Shown piece by piece: positions 29,013 through 33,095 of a stretch of DNA of 33,095 nucleotides (the first letter of the stretch is position 1; each line of letters opens with the position of its first letter). This DNA comes from Lysobacterales bacterium RIFOXYA1_FULL_69_10 (GTDB lineage: Bacteria > Pseudomonadota > Gammaproteobacteria > Xanthomonadales > Xanthomonadaceae), in contig MIDV01000073.1 in NCBI GenBank assembly GCA_001830245.1, forward strand, positions 1 through 33,095, in the 5' to 3' direction. The notes beneath the pieces are model-generated. The model worked only from the letters and a program-made list of their open reading frames with translations. It was not told where the DNA came from and searched no databases. Made by a program: the position numbers and the translations under genes.

Positions 29013-30296
29013 ATGATCTCAGCTGTCCGACCCCTGGCCGCCCTGTTGGCGGGCGTGGCCCTGCTGCTGGCGGGGAGCGGATTGCTGGGCACCCTGCTGG
29101 CCGTGCGGGGCCGGGAGGCCGGCTTCGGCGACCAGACGCTCGGCCTGATCATGTCGGGCTACTTCTTCGGCTTCTTCCTCGGCACCTACGCCGCGCCGCG
29201 CCTCATCCAGCGCATCGGCCACATCCGCGCCTTCGCCTTCTATGCGGCGCTGTGCGCCAGCGCGGTGCTGCTGCACCCGATCCTCGTCGACCCCTGGGCC
29301 TGGGGCGGGCTGCGGGTGCTGACCGGCGTGGCGCTGGTCGGCCTGTACACCGTCATCGAAAGCTGGCTCAACGCGCAGGCGGCGCCCGAACAACGCAGCC
29401 GCGTATTCGCCGTGTACATGGCCGTCAACCTGCTGGCGCTGGCCGGCGGACAGTGGCTGCTGGGGCTGGCATCGCCGTCGGGCTTCGTGCTGTTCAGCGT
29501 GGTGGCCATTCTCGTCTGCCTCGCCGCGCTGCCGGTCACGGCCAGTCGCATGGTTCAGCCCGAGTTGCCGCCCAGCCCGCGGCTGGCCCTGGCGGCGATG
29601 TACCGCACCGCGCCAGCGGCCACGGCCGGCTCGTTCCTCGCGGGCTTGGCCATGGGCGGGTTCTGGGGACTGGGCGCGGTCTACGCGACCCGGATCGGAC
29701 TGGACACGCCCGGCATCGCCACCCTGATGAGCGCGACCATCGTCGGCGGGGCGCTGCTGCAATGGCCGATCGGCCACCTGTCCGACGGCAGCGACCGGCG
29801 CACCACGCTGGCGATGGTGAGCCTGGCAGCCGCGGTCGTGGCGACCGCGATGGCGGCCACCGGCGTGCAGGACCGGGGCCTGCTGTTCACGCTGTTCTTT
29901 GCGTTCGGCGGGCTGTCGTTCGCGCTGTACCCGATCTGCGTCGCGCACCTGCTCGACCACCTGCCCGCCGAGCACCTGCTGGCCGGCTGCAGCAGCCTGC
30001 TGCTGGTCAACGGCGTGGGCTCGGCGCTGGGCCCGGCGCTGGCCGGTGCCGCGATGGGCCTCTACGGCCCTGCAGCGCTGCCGGCGTTCTTCGCCGCGAC
30101 GCTGGCCCTGCTGGCCACGGTCGCGGCCGGCCGCCGGCTGTTGCGCCGTCGCACGCTGGCGCACCCGGCCCACTTCCACGCCATGTTGCGCACCACCCCG
30201 GCCGCCCTCGAGCTGCTGCCGGAGACCGAATCCGACCACCCCGAACCGCTTCCCTCACACCCCGAGGATCCGACTCCAACCCCCCATTCGAACTGA
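29013..30296 (+). CDS. ycaD: MFS transporter, YcaD-like
   Basis: 12-TM type protein MISAVRPLAALLAGVALLLAGSGLLGTLLAVRGREAGFGDQTLGLIMSGYFFGFFLGTYAAPRLIQRIGHIRAFAFYAAL...; caggag RBS before ATG 29013. Confidence 0.88.
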   Translation: MISAVRPLAALLAGVALLLAGSGLLGTLLAVRGREAGFGDQTLGLIMSGYFFGFFLGTYAAPRLIQRIGHIRAFAFYAALCASAVLLHPILVDPWAWGGLRVLTGVALVGLYTVIESWLNAQAAPEQRSRVFAVYMAVNLLALAGGQWLLGLASPSGFVLFSVVAILVCLAALPVTASRMVQPELPPSPRLALAAMYRTAPAATAGSFLAGLAMGGFWGLGAVYATRIGLDTPGIATLMSATIVGGALLQWPIGHLSDGSDRRTTLAMVSLAAAVVATAMAATGVQDRGLLFTLFFAFGGLSFALYPICVAHLLDHLPAEHLLAGCSSLLLVNGVGSALGPALAGAAMGLYGPAALPAFFAATLALLATVAAGRRLLRRRTLAHPAHFHAMLRTTPAALELLPETESDHPEPLPSHPEDPTPTPHSN

Positions 30297-30301
30297 AAGG
30301 C

Positions 30302-32686
30302 ATGCCGTTGACTTCCACCCGCACCGCACCCGCCACACCCGACTCCGATTCCCACTCCGCGACCGTCTTCCGCAGTCCGGGCAGCCACGCCGCGCCACGA
30401 CTGATGCTCGCCACCGACCTGGACGGCACGTTCCTGGCCGGCGACGCCGAGCACCGGCAGAAGCTCTACCGACTGGTCGACCGCCACCCCGAGATCAGCC
30501 TGGTGTTCGTCACCGGGCGCGGGCTGGAGCACGTCATGCCGCTGCTGTCGGACCCGATCCTGCCGCGCCCGGACTACGTGATCTGCGACGTCGGCGCGAC
30601 CGTGGTCGACGGCCTGACGCTGCAGCCGGTGCAGCCGCTGCAGGCCGAGATCGACGCGCGGTGGCCGGGCGAGCACGCCGTCGCCGATGCCATCGACCGC
30701 TTTCCCGGGCTGGTGCGGCAGGACGTGCCGCAGGAACGGCGCTGCTCGTATTTCTGCGAGCCCGAGGCACTGGACGCGATCCGCAGCGATGTCGAGTCCG
30801 CCGCGCGCGCCCTGAAGTGCTCGGTGCTGTATTCGGCCGACCGCTACCTCGACATCCTGCCGCCGGACACCGACAAGGGCCGCACGCTGGCGCAACTGGC
30901 CGACCACCTCGACGTGCCCCACGCCTGCGTCCTGGTGGCCGGCGACACGCTCAACGACCTGTCGATGTTCACCGCCGGCTTCCAGGGCGTGGCCGTGGGC
31001 CGCTCGGAGCCGGCACTGGTGCGGGCCACGCAGCAGCTGGCCAACGTCCTGCACGCCCGATCACCCGGCTGCGGCGGCATCCTGGAGGCGATCGATCATT
31101 TCGACCTGCTGGCCGCCGACGACCCGCACCGGCGCGCGCCCAAATCGCGCGGTGTCGGCAAGTCCGAGCTGGTGATGGTCTACCACCGGCTGCCCTACGA
31201 GGAGTACGTCGAGGACGGCGTGCGCAAGCGCCGTCGCCCGACCTCGCCCAACGGCATCATCCCCAGCCTGCTGGGGTTCTTCGGCAGCGGCCGCAAGGGC
31301 TCGTGGGTGGCATGGAGCATCGACGACCCGAAACTGGGCGCGTTCGAGGAGCGCACGCCGGTCGACGAGGCGCGCTACCCCCACCTGACGGCGGCGCGCG
31401 TCAAACTGTCCAAGGCGGAAGTGGACTCGTTCTACAAGCGGTTCTCAAAGGAGGCCTTCTGGCCGATGCTGCATACCTTCTGGGAGCGCGCGCGCTTCCG
31501 CGAGGAGGACTGGAAGACCTTCCTGAAGGTCAACCGCAAGTTCGCCGAGACCACCGCCGCCGAGGCCGCCGAGGGCGCCACGGTGTGGCTGCACGACTAC
31601 AACCTGTGGATGGTGCCGGCGTACCTGCGCGAGATGCGCCCGGACGTGAAGATCGCCTTCTTCCACCACACCTACTTCCCCTCGGCGGACGTGTTCAACG
31701 TGGTGCCGTGGCGGCGCGAGATCCTCGGCAGCCTGCTGCAGTGCGACTATGTCGGCTTCCACATCCCGCGGCAGGTGGAGAACTTCGTCGACGTCGTGCG
31801 CGGCGCGATGCCGGTGGAGACGCTCACGCGCGAAAGCTGCGCGCCACGCTTCCTGACCTACGGCTGCGCGGTCGGGCTGGACACCGTGACCACCCGCATC
31901 CGCGTGGGCGACCGCGAGATCGGCCTGGGCGCGCACCCCGTCGGCACCGACCTGACCCGCATCCGCGACGGGCTGACGCAGCCGGACGTGCAGGACCGGA
32001 TGCGCAGGATCCGCGAGGAGTTCGCCGGCCGCAAACTGGTGCTGTCGATCGAGCGGCTGGACTACACCAAGGGCACGCTTGAGAAGCTGCTGGCGTTCGA
32101 GCGTCTGCTGGAGCACCAGCCCGAGCTGCGCGGCGAAGTCACGTTGCTGATGGTGTGCGTCCCGGCGGCGAAGGAGATGACGATCTACCGCCAGCTGCAG
32201 ACGCAGATCGAACAGGCGGTCGGCCGCATCAATGGTCGCTACTCCGACCTGGGCTGGTCGCCGGTGCGGTTCTTCGCACGCGGCCTGCCGTTCGAACAGG
32301 TGCTGGCGCACTACGCCGCCGCCGACGTCATGTGGATCACGCCACTGCGCGACGGCCTCAACCTGGTCGCCAAGGAGTTCATCGCCGCGCACGGCATGGC
32401 CGGCACCGCCGGCGTGCTGGTGCTGTCGGAATTCGCCGGCGCCGCCGCCGAGCTCAAGGGCGCGGTGCTGACCAACCCGCACGACCCGGCCGACCTGGTG
32501 GCCGGGCTGTCGCAGGCGCTGGCAATGCCCGCCGACGAGGCCGACGGCCGCCAGCGCCAGCTGATGGACATCGTCACCCGCTACGACGTCGAACGCTGGG
32601 GCCACGACTTCCTCGACGCCGTGGATGCCGCCGGCAGCGGCGCCGGTGAGCACCGCTACGCGATGCCGAGCAACGAGGTGGCGTGA
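30302..32686 (+). CDS. ggpPS: Fused HAD phosphatase / glucosylglycerol-phosphate synthase-like GT20 (GgpPS-type)
   Basis: N-terminus HAD: MLATDLDGTFLAGD, SLVFVTGRG, LVAGDTLNDLSMF. C-terminus GT20: HDYNLWMVPAYLREM, FFHHTYFPSADVFNVVPWRREILGSLLQCDYVGFHIPRQVENFV, ERLDYTKGTLEKLLAFERLLE, TPLRDGLNLVAKEF. Start 30302 is 5 bp after the ycaD stop, with aaagg RBS; the track start at 29252 is an out-of-frame extension through ycaD. Confidence 0.88.
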   Translation: MPLTSTRTAPATPDSDSHSATVFRSPGSHAAPRLMLATDLDGTFLAGDAEHRQKLYRLVDRHPEISLVFVTGRGLEHVMPLLSDPILPRPDYVICDVGATVVDGLTLQPVQPLQAEIDARWPGEHAVADAIDRFPGLVRQDVPQERRCSYFCEPEALDAIRSDVESAARALKCSVLYSADRYLDILPPDTDKGRTLAQLADHLDVPHACVLVAGDTLNDLSMFTAGFQGVAVGRSEPALVRATQQLANVLHARSPGCGGILEAIDHFDLLAADDPHRRAPKSRGVGKSELVMVYHRLPYEEYVEDGVRKRRRPTSPNGIIPSLLGFFGSGRKGSWVAWSIDDPKLGAFEERTPVDEARYPHLTAARVKLSKAEVDSFYKRFSKEAFWPMLHTFWERARFREEDWKTFLKVNRKFAETTAAEAAEGATVWLHDYNLWMVPAYLREMRPDVKIAFFHHTYFPSADVFNVVPWRREILGSLLQCDYVGFHIPRQVENFVDVVRGAMPVETLTRESCAPRFLTYGCAVGLDTVTTRIRVGDREIGLGAHPVGTDLTRIRDGLTQPDVQDRMRRIREEFAGRKLVLSIERLDYTKGTLEKLLAFERLLEHQPELRGEVTLLMVCVPAAKEMTIYRQLQTQIEQAVGRINGRYSDLGWSPVRFFARGLPFEQVLAHYAAADVMWITPLRDGLNLVAKEFIAAHGMAGTAGVLVLSEFAGAAAELKGAVLTNPHDPADLVAGLSQALAMPADEADGRQRQLMDIVTRYDVERWGHDFLDAVDAAGSGAGEHRYAMPSNEVA

Positions 32687-32723
32687 ATGGCTGGCGCCGC
32701 ATGATCGGCGAGCGGTGATGGAC

Positions 32724-32752
32724 GGTGGCCGGCACACCCTGCACCGGCCACC
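32724..32752. terminator. Strong hairpin after ggpPS, possible terminator (no T-run)
   Basis: GGTGGCCGG-CACACCCTGCA-CCGGCCACC, perfect 9-bp stem, 3 nt before the copy-3 REP element. Confidence 0.45.
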
Positions 32753-32755
32753 TAT

Positions 32756-32951
32756 GTAGGAGCGGCTTCAGCCGCGATCACGAACCGGACAAGCGACGCA
32801 CCCGCAGGACGACGCAGAGGCGCACACCCGTTGTAGGAGCGACGTAAGTCGCGACCGCGTAGCGGAACGCCCGGATTTGAGGTTCGCGACTTACGTCGCT
32901 CCTACAGGTGTGACTTCGGGGGGAGTCGATCGCGGCTGAAGCCGCTCCTAC
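32756..32951. repeat. Nested GTAG-REP element, copy 3 (A-B-B'-A')
   Basis: A gtaggagcggcttcagccgcgatc 32756..32779; B gtaggagcgacgtaagtcgcgac 32833..32855; B' tcgcgacttacgtcgctcctac 32884..32905; A' cgatcgcggctgaagccgctcctac 32927..32951. Confidence 0.95.
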
Positions 32952-32965
32952 GGGAATGGATGCCG

Positions 32966-33095
32966 TCACCAGAACGCGACGACCAGCGCGAGTGTCAACG
33001 CGGTGAGCGCCACGCACGCCCATTGCAGCCGGCGCGATGGCCGGGGCACGCGCGTGGCATCGACGGCGTCCAACTGATCGGCCCGTGGCGACGCT
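32966..33095 (-). CDS. C-terminal fragment of a protein ending in a TM helix (5' end outside window)
   Basis: Minus strand reads ...ASPRADQLDAVDATRVPRPSRRLQWACVALTALTLALVVAFW*; open to the window edge. Confidence 0.5.
   Translation of the reverse strand, partial: ASPRADQLDAVDATRVPRPSRRLQWACVALTALTLALVVAFW

Noticed and set aside
29252-30301. N-terminal extension of the GgpPS ORF through ycaD
   Set aside because: Arg/Ala/Gly-rich out-of-frame reading of the MFS gene; the real start at 30302 has an RBS and the protein begins just before the HAD motif.

Overview
This 33 kb window is a high-GC chromosomal segment that reads as Xanthomonadaceae-like (Lysobacter/Luteimonas/Stenotrophomonas type; inferred from gene content and GTAG-type REP repeats). 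Most of it is core genome: relA (3' truncated), a secreted hypothetical, hrpA, dps, recQ, tRNA-Lys(UUU), queC/queE, a complete ybgC-tolQRAB-pal-cpoB cluster, ruvB / ruvA / ruvC, yebC, an alpha/beta hydrolase, a GNAT acetyltransferase, aspS, a DUF3011 protein, an FmdB zinc-ribbon protein, a SIMPL-domain protein, and a ycaD-like MFS gene followed by a fused phosphatase/glucosylglycerol-phosphate synthase (ggpPS-like). I found no CRISPR array, transposase, phage, toxin-antitoxin or recognisable defence system. The most interesting items are: (1) three intergenic copies of a nested four-part palindromic element (A-B-B'-A') built from two distinct GTAG-REP types, with conserved arms and unrelated spacers; (2) a KtrB/KtrA-type potassium pair on the opposite strand, splitting kup-ruvA-ruvC from ruvB, whose proteins resemble actinobacterial homologs from memory; (3) the osmolyte operon ycaD-ggpPS; (4) a double-hairpin repeat in the ruvC-ruvA gap; and (5) a FliA-like promoter motif upstream of the DUF3011 gene. 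Many long ORFs in the supplied track are GC-rich antisense or shifted-frame artefacts.
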